This document shows, one piece after another, positions 30,373-39,705 of a DNA stretch of 45,730 nucleotides. Both the position numbers and the translations under genes were made by a program. A model generated the notes under the pieces. That model was not told the DNA's origin and did not search any database. It saw only the letters and a list, made by a program, of their open reading frames with translations. Source of the DNA: Nitrospirota bacterium (lineage in GTDB: Bacteria; Nitrospirota; Nitrospiria; Nitrospirales; NS-4); NCBI GenBank assembly GCA_004298335.1, contig SCTG01000183.1, forward strand, positions 1-45,730, written 5' to 3'. Each line of letters begins with the position of its first letter. The stretch's first letter is position 1.

Positions 30373-31374
30373 TTATATCTCCGCGTCGCGCAGGAACGCC
30401 GCCGCGTCCTCCGGGGGGATCGGATTGATGTAGAAGCCCGTCCCCCACTCGAAGCCGGCCACCTGCGCGAGCTTCGGCATCACCTCGATATGCCAGTGGT
30501 AGAACTCGCCGGTCTTCTCGTGCAGCGGCGAGGTGTGGAGGATGAAATTGAACGGCGGAGAGCCGAGCGCCCGGTCCAGCCGGCGCAGGGTGTCCGAGAA
30601 GATGCGCGCCAGGGCCTCGAACTGGAACTTCTGGCTCTCCTCGAAATAGGAGATGTGCTTCTTGGGCAGGACCCAGACCTCGAACGGGAACCGCGGGGCG
30701 AACGGGGCGACCGAGAGAAACTCGGCGTTCTCCCCGACGACCCGGCTCCGGTCCGCCACCTCCTGCCGGATGATATCGCAATAGATGCAGCGCTCCTTTT
30801 CCTTGTAATGTTCCTGGCAGCCGGCGATCTCGTTCAACACGTTGGTCGGCACGATGGGCAGCGCGATGAGCTGCGAGTGCGTGTGCTCCAGCGTGGCCCC
30901 GGCGGCCGCGCCGTGGTTTTTGAAGATCAGCACGTACCGCAGCCGGGAATCCTTCCGCAGGTCCAGAATCCTGTCGCGGTAGGCCCAGAACACATCCTCG
31001 AGATGTTTCTCGGACAGGCTGGCGAGCGACGCCTTGTGATCGGGGGACTCGATGATCACCTCGTGCGCGCCGACGCCGTTCATCCGATCGTAAAACCCGA
31101 TCCCCTCGCGCCCGAGTTCGCCCTCGATCTGCAGGGCGGGGAACTTGTTGGGGACCACGCGGACGCTCCAGCCCGGGGTATTGGGCGCGCCGCCGCTCGA
31201 GCGATACGCGAGGATCTCCGTCGGCGTCTGCGCTTCGTTGCCGGGACAGAGCGGGCAGAGCGGCTGGGCCGGCATCGGGGGCAACACCTGCCGGAAGTCG
31301 GTGGGCCGATGGGCCCGTTCGGTCGAGATGATCACCCACCGGCCGACGATGGGATCGCGCCTCAGCTCAGGCAT
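30373..31374 (-). CDS. galT: Galactose-1-phosphate uridylyltransferase
   Basis: A 333-residue HIT-superfamily enzyme of the GalT type: it swaps UMP between UDP-glucose and galactose-1-phosphate. It starts MPELRRDPIVGRWVIIS, has zinc-type Cys (LCPLCPGNE), the segment VVPNKFPAL, the active-site histidine triad-like EHTHSQLIALP, and C-terminal FYHWHIEVMPKL and GTGFYINPIPPEDAA. Members in this kind of neighbourhood may prefer ADP-sugars or other hexose phosphates. It follows the GH57 gene by 11 nt with AAGGAA upstream of the ATG. Confidence 0.93.
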   Translation of the reverse strand: MPELRRDPIVGRWVIISTERAHRPTDFRQVLPPMPAQPLCPLCPGNEAQTPTEILAYRSSGGAPNTPGWSVRVVPNKFPALQIEGELGREGIGFYDRMNGVGAHEVIIESPDHKASLASLSEKHLEDVFWAYRDRILDLRKDSRLRYVLIFKNHGAAAGATLEHTHSQLIALPIVPTNVLNEIAGCQEHYKEKERCIYCDIIRQEVADRSRVVGENAEFLSVAPFAPRFPFEVWVLPKKHISYFEESQKFQFEALARIFSDTLRRLDRALGSPPFNFILHTSPLHEKTGEFYHWHIEVMPKLAQVAGFEWGTGFYINPIPPEDAAAFLRDAEI

Positions 31375-31385
31375 GGCGGATTCCT

Positions 31386-33527
31386 TTAGAGCTCGGTGAT
31401 CTCAAGACGCACCTCCATCCGCTCGGCGGCGCCCGGCTGCAGCGTCAGCGGCCAGGAGGCCAGCAGCGCGGAGCCCTGATACGTGCGCTCGGCCCCCTCT
31501 TCCGACTGCGACACCGTCTCGATGGGCATGTACCAGATATCCCCGGGCCGGTCAAGGCGCAGGGTCACGCGAAACCGGTTCCACTCATCCACCAATGTGA
31601 ACCGGTCGGCCCCCGCGCAGCAGCCCCGCTCGCGCAGCCGGACGCGGCCGGTCTCCGGCACCTCATAATAGCGCTGCGGATCGTCGCCCGCCAGCAGGGT
31701 GAGATTCAGCTCCACGCCGAACCGGACGGAGAACGGCTCGCGCGCGTGGCTCTCGAGGGCATAGGCCACGACGACCGACGCCTGCCGGTCAGTGATGCGA
31801 TAGGTCTTGCGCACGGTGATCGGGTACGCCTGATTCGCGAGGGACACCAGGCCGCGGCACACCAGCGGGACGGCGAGGGCCCCGTCGCTCGCCTGCGGGG
31901 TTGCCCCGTCGATCCGATAGGCCCCCTGCACGCAGTCTCCCCGTTCTTCGTCATCGATCCGGCCAAAGGCCTCGAACGGAAGTCCCTCCGGCAGGAACCG
32001 GTCCATGAAACTCAGCCGCCGGTGCCGATCGTAGGAGAGCGCCTGGTGGAGGTCCTGCTCCTTGACCTTCATCTGATCATGAATGGACGCGGGCGCCCCG
32101 CCGGCCGACTCCTGATGCAGGGACGCGTCGGCCAGCTTCCGGTGATACGCCTCCTCGCGGCGGGCGAGGACATCCGAGAGGTTGAACCCGCGGGGGCGGT
32201 AGTCCAGTTCGAGCAGGCTGCCGCCGCAGGCCGGCGCCAGGCACAGGCCGAGCGTGCGGGTCGAGACGATCAATTCCTCGTGGCCGTCCTTGTCGACGTC
32301 GGCCGCCCGAAGCTCAATCCACTCACGGCCCTTGTGCGCGGCCGCGTCCACGTGATTCTCGGCCTCGATCAGGTTCCGGTACGTCTCGTGCCGCAGGTAG
32401 TTGAGGTACAGCCCCCCGAAGAGCCCGTGCCAGTAGGCGTCGTTCCCCTGCGCCCGCCAGACCAGCCTGGTGGCGTCGTGCACCCCGGCACCCGGCGGGA
32501 ACGCCCGCGCGACGCGCTCGCTCACGTCCAGCATCCGCTTGTGCATGTGGTTGGACTCCGGGTATTTCATCAGGAACCCGTCCCAGAAGCCCCCGCGCAG
32601 AAACGGCTTGAAGGCGGTCAGCCGGCCCGCCCGGTCCAGCTCGGCCCGCCGGTCCTCCAGCGCCTTCGCCGCGGCGGTCGGCAGGGCCCACTCCATCAGC
32701 TCATCGTAGGACGCCGACGGCAGATACACCCGGCCCGTCGGAGGATGCGCGTCCAGGTATTCGCCGAACGTCCGCAGCCGCAGCCACTCGGCGTTCTGCT
32801 CGAGCAGGCCAAAGAGCCGGTCCAGATAGCGCTCTTCGAACACCCATTTATAGGTGTCCGGCCAAAGCCCGAACTTCTCGCCGTCGTCGGCGTAGGTGAC
32901 GGCCGCTCCCGGGCCGCGCTCCCCCAGCCGCGCGAGGAAGGCGATCAATTCCTCCGGCACGCGAAACGGAATCAGATAGCGCAGGTCCTTGCTGATCGGG
33001 AAGATGGCGAGCGGGTGGCCTTCCTTCTCGGTCAGGTAGTACCCCGTCAGCGCATCGGCGTCGAGCCCGGCGTGCATGAAGTGCGAGTCGTCGAGGATCG
33101 TGTAGCGGAGTCCCGTCGGCGCGAGTTTCCGGGGCAGGCCCCCGTCCCACGCCCGTTCGGCCAACCAGAGCCCGCGGGGGGCCGCCCCGAGCCGGTCGTG
33201 CAGCCGCTGCGAGAGGAGCGCGACCTGCCCCACCGCGTCACGGTCGGGAATGACGGAGAGGATCGGCTCGTAGAACCCACCCCCGAGCAGTTCGACCTGA
33301 TTGGAGACGACGAGCTTGGCGAGGCGGTCCAGGAAGCCCGGCTCTTCCTTGTCGAACCACTCCAGCAGCGGGCCCGTGTAGTGCAGCGTCAACCGGATGC
33401 GCGGGTGCTGTTCCAGCAGGTCGAGAAAGGGGCGGTAGCAGCGGTCGAAGGCCATGCGGAACACGTGGCCGAAGTTCCCCACCGGCTGGTGGTTGTGAAT
33501 GCCGAGCAGGAGCGTCACCGGGTGCAT
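31386..33527 (-). CDS. GH57 4-alpha-glucanotransferase / alpha-amylase (DUF1925-DUF1926 type)
   Basis: A 713-residue cytoplasmic glycoside hydrolase family 57 enzyme that cuts and transfers alpha-1,4-glucan. The N-terminal barrel starts LLLGIHNHQPVGNFG; the nucleophile is Glu124 in WLAERAWDGG and the acid/base Asp214 in YADDGEKFGLWP, the same numbering as the Thermococcus litoralis enzyme (Glu123, Asp214). C-terminal beta domains of the DUF1925/1926 type follow. There is no signal peptide, so it acts on intracellular glycogen. One base separates it from the upstream GH57 gene, and GGAAGG inside that gene's end serves as Shine-Dalgarno. Confidence 0.93.
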   Translation of the reverse strand: MHPVTLLLGIHNHQPVGNFGHVFRMAFDRCYRPFLDLLEQHPRIRLTLHYTGPLLEWFDKEEPGFLDRLAKLVVSNQVELLGGGFYEPILSVIPDRDAVGQVALLSQRLHDRLGAAPRGLWLAERAWDGGLPRKLAPTGLRYTILDDSHFMHAGLDADALTGYYLTEKEGHPLAIFPISKDLRYLIPFRVPEELIAFLARLGERGPGAAVTYADDGEKFGLWPDTYKWVFEERYLDRLFGLLEQNAEWLRLRTFGEYLDAHPPTGRVYLPSASYDELMEWALPTAAAKALEDRRAELDRAGRLTAFKPFLRGGFWDGFLMKYPESNHMHKRMLDVSERVARAFPPGAGVHDATRLVWRAQGNDAYWHGLFGGLYLNYLRHETYRNLIEAENHVDAAAHKGREWIELRAADVDKDGHEELIVSTRTLGLCLAPACGGSLLELDYRPRGFNLSDVLARREEAYHRKLADASLHQESAGGAPASIHDQMKVKEQDLHQALSYDRHRRLSFMDRFLPEGLPFEAFGRIDDEERGDCVQGAYRIDGATPQASDGALAVPLVCRGLVSLANQAYPITVRKTYRITDRQASVVVAYALESHAREPFSVRFGVELNLTLLAGDDPQRYYEVPETGRVRLRERGCCAGADRFTLVDEWNRFRVTLRLDRPGDIWYMPIETVSQSEEGAERTYQGSALLASWPLTLQPGAAERMEVRLEITEL

Positions 33528-33528
33528 G

Positions 33529-35709
33529 TCACACCTTCCACATCGCGCCTTCGAACGTCTGGTCGGGCACGGTAAAGGCCAGCGGCTGCTGAGCGGGGAT
33601 GCGATCGAGTTCGATGTCGCCCTGCATGACCGTGACCACGAACTGGACCCGCATGCCGGCGTGCAGCCCCAGTTCCTTGAACGGCGCCGCCAGTTCGATG
33701 ACTTTCTTGCGCCGGATCGTGTCGAAGGAGCGCGCCGGCGTAAAGGATGTCCCGTCCGGACTCAGCCAGAGCGTGACCTGCGGCGGATCGGGCAGGTCGA
33801 GCCGGAACACCAGCTTGGCCGGCGTCGGCTCGAGGAACTGCACGTGCACGTCGGTGAGCCCGTCGTCGGCCGCCTCGTTGGGAGGCAGCGGGTCCAGCCG
33901 CAGGTAGAACTGCTCCAGGCTGAACCCGAAGTAGACACGGCTGAAAAATTCCCGCTGGGTGTGCATCGAGCTGAGCGGCGGGCGCCCGTCCACGTAGCCC
34001 GCCCCCTGCCATTCATAGAAGTCCGTCACGATGCCGTCGAGGGCCGGCGCGATCAGCGCGCGGGGCTCGCGAATATCCATCCGGGACACCTGCCGCAGCA
34101 CCGGGACTTTGAGGAACTCCGGGACCTCCGCCCCGGCCAGCCGGTGGACGTTCGCCAGGTGCATCCGAAAGATCTGGTCGAACAGCGCCTTGTGGTCGGT
34201 GTCGAACTCGTCCCCGTACCACCAGAACCAGTCGCTGCCCTCGGCGGCATAGAGCTCGTCCCAAGCCGCGCGCAGGGCCGCGGCCGGCACCTCCCCGGAT
34301 TCCTCGCGCGTGCACAGGAAGCGGCGGGTCTTCCCCACCCGGTCCCACGCATCGTTGTCTTCGACGTGGCCCAGCCAGATTTTGAGATCCGCGTTGATCC
34401 AGGAGCCGGTGTGCAGCCGTTCCAGCCGCGCCACGGGCGGCTGCTCGTCGAGGTCACGCCCGGGGGTCACGGTCTGGAACCGCACGTCCCGGCCGACGCC
34501 CGACGCCAGGGACGCATAGAGCCCGCGCAGAAAGCCCTCGCCCCCGTCCGGGTAATGTTCCCAGGGGTTTTCTCCGTCCAGGATGACCGACACCAGCGGG
34601 CGCGCCTCGGTCGAACGGTCGGCGATGGCCTGCAGCCGGGCGCAGAAATCCGCCACCGATGCGTCCGGCCGGTTCCGGGAATAGGTGAACCCCACCGCGT
34701 CCGACAGTTCGCGGTCCCGAAACAGCAGCGCGACATCCTCGCCGTCCACCTGCGCGCGGTAGGGCCGATAGAGCATCGCATCGCGCTCCCAGTGATCGAC
34801 GGAGCGGGCCAGGACGCCTTCGTCCGTGGCCGCCCACCGGATGCCCAGCTTCGCCAGGATCGGGACCAGCTCGGGACAGACGGACCCCTCGGAAGGCCAG
34901 AGCCCGACCGGGCGCCGGCCGAACGTCGTTTCATGAAAATCGAGCGCCTTGCGGATCTGGGCCTCGGCGTCCTCGGGGTGCGCGAACCGCTGCGGCAGGG
35001 CCGAGTCGGGCCGGGAGCGGCGGGCCGAGTCGGTATCGATCAGGAGCGGCAGGATCGGATGAAAGAACGGCGTCGTCGTCAGCTCGACCTGGTCCCGCTC
35101 CTGCAGGCGCCGGTACAGCGGAATGATCCCATCGAGGATCTCGCGCTGCGTCGCCAGGACGGCCTGCTTGTCGGACTCCGAGAACTGGCGCCCCTTGGCG
35201 AGCAACTCCCGCAGCTGCGGAAAGCGCGCCAGCGCGCGGTGTCCGCACCAGGCGAGATTGTGCCAGACCTGCAGGTCGAGCAGGTCCTGGACGGAGAACC
35301 GGGAGGCGATCCGGGGCCACTCCTCGTCGCGCGGGTGCATGCCCCGCTGCATCAGGAGACTGTAGTAACGGTCGTGCGGGCGGATCATCGTGTCCCAGTT
35401 GGCGCTGAAAAAATGGCGCAGGATGAAGAAGCGCTCCGCCTCGCTCAAGTCGGCCGCCGGGCGCGATGCGTGCGTCCAGAAGACGTCCGTCACCGTCCCG
35501 TCCGCCAGCTCCTGCAGCTGATACAGGAGCGACGGCGTCAGGTTGACCGTGACCCGCGCCTCCGGGTGTTCCTCCAGGAGCACCCCCATGTCGTAATAGC
35601 CCTTCACGGCATGCAGCCGCACCCAGGGCAGCGGCGCGGTCCGCGTCAGGGGGTCGGTGTAATAGGGCTGGTGCAGGTGCCAGAGTATCGCGACGGCGAG
35701 GGTTTTCAT
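33529..35709 (-). CDS. GH57 alpha-amylase/amylopullulanase-like protein
   Basis: A 726-residue second GH57 protein, first of the operon. Conserved blocks are AILWHLHQPYYTDPLTR, VTVNLTPSLLYQLQE, FFHPILPLLIDTD, the nucleophile Glu in GLWPSEGSVCPEL, the Asp in ILDGENPWEHY, and DWFWWYGDEFDTDHKALFD. The last 170 residues are a beta-sandwich-like part. These match large GH57 proteins of bacterial glycogen gene clusters. No signal peptide is present. ATG 35709 lies 8 nt from the -10 box and lacks a Shine-Dalgarno. Debranching or amylase activity cannot be told apart by eye. Confidence 0.92.
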   Translation of the reverse strand: MKTLAVAILWHLHQPYYTDPLTRTAPLPWVRLHAVKGYYDMGVLLEEHPEARVTVNLTPSLLYQLQELADGTVTDVFWTHASRPAADLSEAERFFILRHFFSANWDTMIRPHDRYYSLLMQRGMHPRDEEWPRIASRFSVQDLLDLQVWHNLAWCGHRALARFPQLRELLAKGRQFSESDKQAVLATQREILDGIIPLYRRLQERDQVELTTTPFFHPILPLLIDTDSARRSRPDSALPQRFAHPEDAEAQIRKALDFHETTFGRRPVGLWPSEGSVCPELVPILAKLGIRWAATDEGVLARSVDHWERDAMLYRPYRAQVDGEDVALLFRDRELSDAVGFTYSRNRPDASVADFCARLQAIADRSTEARPLVSVILDGENPWEHYPDGGEGFLRGLYASLASGVGRDVRFQTVTPGRDLDEQPPVARLERLHTGSWINADLKIWLGHVEDNDAWDRVGKTRRFLCTREESGEVPAAALRAAWDELYAAEGSDWFWWYGDEFDTDHKALFDQIFRMHLANVHRLAGAEVPEFLKVPVLRQVSRMDIREPRALIAPALDGIVTDFYEWQGAGYVDGRPPLSSMHTQREFFSRVYFGFSLEQFYLRLDPLPPNEAADDGLTDVHVQFLEPTPAKLVFRLDLPDPPQVTLWLSPDGTSFTPARSFDTIRRKKVIELAAPFKELGLHAGMRVQFVVTVMQGDIELDRIPAQQPLAFTVPDQTFEGAMWKV

Positions 35710-35717
35710 TCTTTGTC

Positions 35718-35746
35718 AACCTAGCACCACCGCCGGTGGGGGTCAA
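35718..35746 (-). promoter_or_regulatory. Promoter of the GH57-galT operon with internal palindrome
   Basis: TTGACC (35741-35746), 17-nt spacer, TAGGTT (35718-35723), 8 nt before the ATG. The spacer contains a perfect 13-bp palindrome, CCACCG-C-CGGTGG (35727-35739), well placed for an operator. Confidence 0.5.
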
Positions 35747-35752
35747 GAAATG

Positions 35753-35761
35753 TGGTATGCT
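35753..35761 (+). promoter_or_regulatory. Candidate extended -10 promoter for the FecR gene
   Basis: TGG-TATGCT is an extended -10 element; no -35 box is visible. It gives a leader of about 50 nt. It is divergent from the GH57 promoter and shares the palindrome region. Confidence 0.35.
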
Positions 35762-35816
35762 CGCGCGTACATCCGCCGCACGACGGATCCGTACAGTCAT
35801 GGCAAGGGAGGGTTCC

Positions 35817-36884
35817 ATGATCGGAAAGGCGCTGGCACTGACAGCGGCGATAGGAGTGCTTTTCCCCATCCAGGAGATCAACGCCCAGCCGGCCGGTCCG
35901 CGCACGGTGTCGGCCGCGGCCACGCTCAGCGTCCTGGCCGGGGACGTCAAGCGGGTGCCGGCGGGCAGCAGCCAGCCGCAGCCCGCCGCCGACGGCATGA
36001 ACCTGGGCGCAGGCGACCGCATCATGACCGGGCCGACGGCCACGGCGCTCGTCACCTTTCTCGACGGCAGCACGCTGACGATCCAGCCCGACTCGGACGT
36101 GACGGTCAGGAAGGCCGACGTGGGCGGCAGGAAATCGACCATCGGCATCAAGGTGACTCTCGGCACGGTCTGGGCCAGGGTCGTCCGCCTGGCCGACCCG
36201 CAATCGAGTTTTTCCCTGGAATCCAACACGGCGACCGCCACGGTCCACGACGGTCTGATCGGCGCCAGACAGAACCCGGACGAGAGCTTCGCCTGCTGGA
36301 CACGGGCCGGCGAACTGACCGTCACGCACAGGGACGGCCGGAAGCTCACGACCCTGTCGCCGGGTGAAATGATCGTGGTGAAGGCCGAAGGGCTCCCGCA
36401 TGCCTTCGCCACCAACCAGAGCACCTTGAAAATCTCCGCCCCGGCCGGCGTCCTGCCGCTGGTCCTGATGGCCGACAACGCCCGCGTGGCCGGCTTCATC
36501 GCGCCGGGCGTGGAAGTGAACCAGGTCTTCGGCTCCATGACCGGCATCGCCGCCGACGGCGCGCGCGTCGTGGAAGTGCCGGCCGGCGCGCCGGGCCCCT
36601 TCACCCTGGTGCTGGAGGGCCAGCAGGACGGCCCCTTCAAGCTCACGCTGGCCGGATTTTTTAAAGGCTCCCGGGTCTATCAGCAGGAACTCTCGGGCGT
36701 GATCAAAAAAGGCGAGCGGCTCACCACGACGATCACTCAGCAGCTGGACCAAGACACAGCCGCCGATCCCAAGACGGCGCGGGTTCAGAGCGGAAGCGCG
36801 GCGACGCTGAAGCCGTGGCCAGGGCCGCTGCCGGGCAAGATCCTGCTCGCGCCCCCGGAGCCCCCGCCGGCGGGCGGAAACTAG
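35817..36884 (+). CDS. FecR-domain exported protein
   Basis: A 355-residue periplasmic or envelope protein. Residues 1-24 (MIGKALALTAAIGVLFPIQE) form a signal peptide. A FecR domain follows (SVLAGDVKRVPAG, LGAGDRIMTGPTATALVTFL, DGSTLTIQPDSDVTV, VTLGTVWARV). The C-terminal part is beta-rich, ending in Pro/Gly. ATG 35817 is chosen because GGGAGGG lies 4 nt upstream and the signal peptide starts there. It is convergent with a CHASE2 cyclase gene, a frequent pairing in bacteria that suggests an envelope-sensing role. Confidence 0.88.
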   Translation: MIGKALALTAAIGVLFPIQEINAQPAGPRTVSAAATLSVLAGDVKRVPAGSSQPQPAADGMNLGAGDRIMTGPTATALVTFLDGSTLTIQPDSDVTVRKADVGGRKSTIGIKVTLGTVWARVVRLADPQSSFSLESNTATATVHDGLIGARQNPDESFACWTRAGELTVTHRDGRKLTTLSPGEMIVVKAEGLPHAFATNQSTLKISAPAGVLPLVLMADNARVAGFIAPGVEVNQVFGSMTGIAADGARVVEVPAGAPGPFTLVLEGQQDGPFKLTLAGFFKGSRVYQQELSGVIKKGERLTTTITQQLDQDTAADPKTARVQSGSAATLKPWPGPLPGKILLAPPEPPPAGGN

Positions 36885-38731
36885 CCGGCGCGTCCGACCA
36901 GCTCGTACACCGACAGCGGCTCGTTGCGGCCCTTCACCGTGACCACCCCGAGAAACCGGGACGCGAACGCGTCGCCGGCCGCGGCGCGGGTCGCTTCGCC
37001 GAGCACCACGCGGACCCCGTACTCCTTGCTGAGACCTTCCAGGCGCGAGGCGACGTTCACCGTATCGCCCAGCACCGTATAGGCCAGCCGCTCCCGCGAG
37101 CCCATGTTCCCCACCACCATCGCGCCGCTGTTGATGCCGATGCCCAGTTCCAGCTGGGGGACGCCGCGCCGCGCCCAATCGGCGTGCAGCTCGCGCAGCG
37201 TGCCGATCATGTCCAGCGCGGCCGCGCAGGCCCGCCGGGCGTGGTCCGGCTGATCCATCGGCGCGTTCCAGAAGGCCATCAGGGCGTCGCCCATGTACTT
37301 GTCGAGCACGCCATCGTGCTTGAAAATGATCTGGGTCATGGCGGTCATGAACTCGTTGAGCAGCGCGACCAAGGCATGCGCTTCCATCGCGTGCGTGAGC
37401 GTGGTGAAGCCGCGCAGGTCGCAGAAGAGCACGGTCATCTCCCGCGTCTCGCCGCCGAGGTGCAGACGGTCCGGGTCCTTCAGCACCCACTGGCTGACCG
37501 ACGGCGACAGGTACCGCGCCATCACGCTTCGGATCGCCCGCTGCTCCGCCTGCTCGAAGACCACCCGATAAGCCAGCGCCGCCACAAAGGCGAGCAGCAG
37601 CGCGGCCGGCGGGTATACCAGGTTCAGCACGAGTCCGCCGTCGAACAGCGCGCCGGCCGCCACCAGGTAGCAGCCGAGCGCGCCCAGCGCGCCCAGCGTC
37701 GCAACGGCCGGCCGCATGGTGGCGACCATGAGGGCGGCCAGCAGCGCCGCCAGGAAGATCGCTCCAATGGTGGCGGACCGCGAAGCGGGCACCAGGAACC
37801 GCTGGCCCAGGATCGTCTCGACGCTGTTGCCGAGCACCTCCACTCCCCACATCCCCGTGTCGGCGGTGGTCGGCGTGGAGAATTCGTCCATGCCGCGGAT
37901 GGTCAGTCCGATCAAAACGATCTTGTCCCGCACCAGCGCCTCGTCGAGGGTCCCTTGCAGCGCGTCCACGAACGGGATGATGCGAAAGGAGCCCGCCCGA
38001 TCCAGGCTGGACGGAGGGCCCAGGTAATTGATCAGCATGCTGTCGGACGGCAGGAGCGGAATGGCGCGCCCGGCCCCATGCACCACGCCGGCGGACGGCG
38101 GGGCGTCGACGACGGTCCGCCGCCGGACGAACTGCGAGACGGCCACGAGCGCCAGCGCCGGCAGCTCCTCATGCCCGTCGTAGAGCAGCAGCGGCAGGCT
38201 GCGGACGACCGTGTCCTGGTCGGTGGTGACGTTCACGAAACCCTCCGCGGCGGCCACCGCCCCGATCGCCAGGGTGGGACGCACGAAGACCTCGAATTCC
38301 TGGGCGACGCCCGGGCGCGGGTCGGCGCCCTTCGGACCCTGGGCTTCCACCGGCACGAGGACGTTGCCGGCGCGCGTGATGGCCGCCACCAGTTCCTGAT
38401 CGTCCGGCCGCGAGGCGTCGAAGAAGAGATCGAACACGATCACGCGCGCGCCGGCCCGCCGCAGGTTGTCGAGCGCGCGCGCGAACAGCGCGCGGGGCCA
38501 GTTCACGAGGGCCCCATGCTGGGGGAGGAGTTCGCTGTAGCTGCGCTGGTCGATCCCGACGAGGACCGTCGAGCGGGCCTGTTCGCCCGCGCGCGACTTG
38601 AAGAGGAAGTCGGTGCTGCGCGCCTGGGCGGTCGAGAACAGGGTCAGCTGGTAGGACGCCGCCACCAGCGCGCCGACCGCCAGCGCCAGGCCTCCGCTGG
38701 CGAGCCACCGCTTCCGAGCGCTCCGCGTCAT
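36881..38731 (-). CDS. CHASE2-domain class III adenylate/guanylate cyclase
   Basis: A 616-residue membrane signalling enzyme. There is one N-terminal helix (about 12-30), a periplasmic CHASE2 domain (about 35-310, with TVLVGIDQRSYSELLPQHG, VIVFDLFFDASRPDD, VLIGLTIRGMDEFSTP), then about three membrane helices (about 325-400), and a cytoplasmic class III cyclase domain: metal Asp in VLFCDLRGFTTL and YMGDALMAFW, and GIGINSGAMVVGNMGS, TVLGDTVNVASRLE. The usual Asp/Cys-Lys purine residues need alignment, so cAMP versus cGMP is open. It follows the pterin dehydratase gene by 8 nt. Confidence 0.95.
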   Translation of the reverse strand: MTRSARKRWLASGGLALAVGALVAASYQLTLFSTAQARSTDFLFKSRAGEQARSTVLVGIDQRSYSELLPQHGALVNWPRALFARALDNLRRAGARVIVFDLFFDASRPDDQELVAAITRAGNVLVPVEAQGPKGADPRPGVAQEFEVFVRPTLAIGAVAAAEGFVNVTTDQDTVVRSLPLLLYDGHEELPALALVAVSQFVRRRTVVDAPPSAGVVHGAGRAIPLLPSDSMLINYLGPPSSLDRAGSFRIIPFVDALQGTLDEALVRDKIVLIGLTIRGMDEFSTPTTADTGMWGVEVLGNSVETILGQRFLVPASRSATIGAIFLAALLAALMVATMRPAVATLGALGALGCYLVAAGALFDGGLVLNLVYPPAALLLAFVAALAYRVVFEQAEQRAIRSVMARYLSPSVSQWVLKDPDRLHLGGETREMTVLFCDLRGFTTLTHAMEAHALVALLNEFMTAMTQIIFKHDGVLDKYMGDALMAFWNAPMDQPDHARRACAAALDMIGTLRELHADWARRGVPQLELGIGINSGAMVVGNMGSRERLAYTVLGDTVNVASRLEGLSKEYGVRVVLGEATRAAAGDAFASRFLGVVTVKGRNEPLSVYELVGRAG

Positions 38732-38739
38732 GCGGGCAA

Positions 38740-39090
38740 TTACGCCGGCGCCTGGCCCATGGAGGCGAACGCCCGGTCCGCCTTGGCGGCCAGGTAGAAA
38801 TCGCTCTCCGTCAGTCCCTGGATTTTATGGGTCCAGATCTCGACCGCGCACTTGCCCCAGGCGACGAGGAGGTCCGGATGGTGTCCCTCCTGCTCCGCGA
38901 CCGCCCCGACCTTGTTGGCGAACTCGAGCGCCTGCGCGAAATTCTTGAACGGAAAGGCCCGTTCCAGATGCCCTGCCGCATTCAACTGCCAGCCTGGATC
39001 GAGCTCCGCCAGCAGGGTCTGCGCGCGTGCTTTCTCCATCGGCGGGACGCCGCCCCGGCACGGCACGCATTTGTTGTCGGCCAAACTCAT
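38740..39090 (-). CDS. phhB: Pterin-4a-carbinolamine dehydratase-like protein
   Basis: A 116-residue protein of the PCD/DCoH family that dehydrates carbinolamine pterins. It has the WQLNAAGHLERAFPFKNFAQ start, the active-site histidines in EGHHPDLLVAWGKCAVEIWT and the final helix ESDFYLAAKADRAF. The N-terminus (CVPCRGGVPP) with two Cys is typical of bacterial forms. ATG 39090 has GAGGAGGG upstream. No phenylalanine hydroxylase is nearby; such proteins are also linked to molybdopterin metabolism. Confidence 0.93.
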   Translation of the reverse strand: MSLADNKCVPCRGGVPPMEKARAQTLLAELDPGWQLNAAGHLERAFPFKNFAQALEFANKVGAVAEQEGHHPDLLVAWGKCAVEIWTHKIQGLTESDFYLAAKADRAFASMGQAPA

Positions 39091-39157
39091 GGTGCGCCCT
39101 CCTCGGACAGGCGCCAGTCTACCATGGGGCGGCGCGGTTGTGATAGGCTGAGCACCC

Positions 39158-39697
39158 ATGCTGGCGCGGATCGCCTCCAAGTTTTCGCGGCTCTTCAAAC
39201 GGCACTTCGGGAAGAAGGCCACGCCCCACGAGATCGGCATGAGCTTCGTCGACATGATCGTCAAGAGCCGGGCGGACAAGCCGGAAACCCGAAGCGTGCT
39301 GTCGTCCCTGTCCGAAAAAGATCGCGAGCGCGTCCAGTTCGAGACCATGCTCCTGCAGGGCTTCATGATCGAATACGTGACGGCGGAGTTGTTCCGCAAC
39401 CGCCCCGAGAAGCAGGGCATCCTCGCCGCCTACCGCGGCGCGCTGGACTCCCTGGCCGAGAAAGATCCGGTCTGGCGGGCGCTCGACGGCGAACTCAAAA
39501 AGCGGGTGCTGCTCTATACCGAGGCCGTGATCGCCCCTTCCATCGACGCAATGCTCACCCGCATCGGCGACGCGTTTGCGGACGCCTGCGGCCACGCGGG
39601 CGACCGCAAGATCAGCACGCTCGGCATCCTGGAATTCGAGATCCAGTACGTGGCGACCTGCAAACTCTGCTGCGACTACGTCGGCGCGTTCGCCTGA
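39158..39697 (+). CDS. Conserved-looking helical protein of unknown function
   Basis: A 179-residue protein I do not recognise. It is predicted mostly helical with a basic N-terminus (MLARIASKFSRLFKRHFGKK) and two Cys near the end (ATCKLCCDYVGAFA). No signal peptide or membrane helix is apparent. It precedes the AmgK-like gene by 8 nt, likely in one operon. An extended -10 (TGA-TAGGCT, 39141-39149) lies 8 nt upstream of the ATG, with no clear -35 or Shine-Dalgarno. Confidence 0.75.
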   Translation: MLARIASKFSRLFKRHFGKKATPHEIGMSFVDMIVKSRADKPETRSVLSSLSEKDRERVQFETMLLQGFMIEYVTAELFRNRPEKQGILAAYRGALDSLAEKDPVWRALDGELKKRVLLYTEAVIAPSIDAMLTRIGDAFADACGHAGDRKISTLGILEFEIQYVATCKLCCDYVGAFA

Positions 39698-39705
39698 CCA
39701 TCCCC

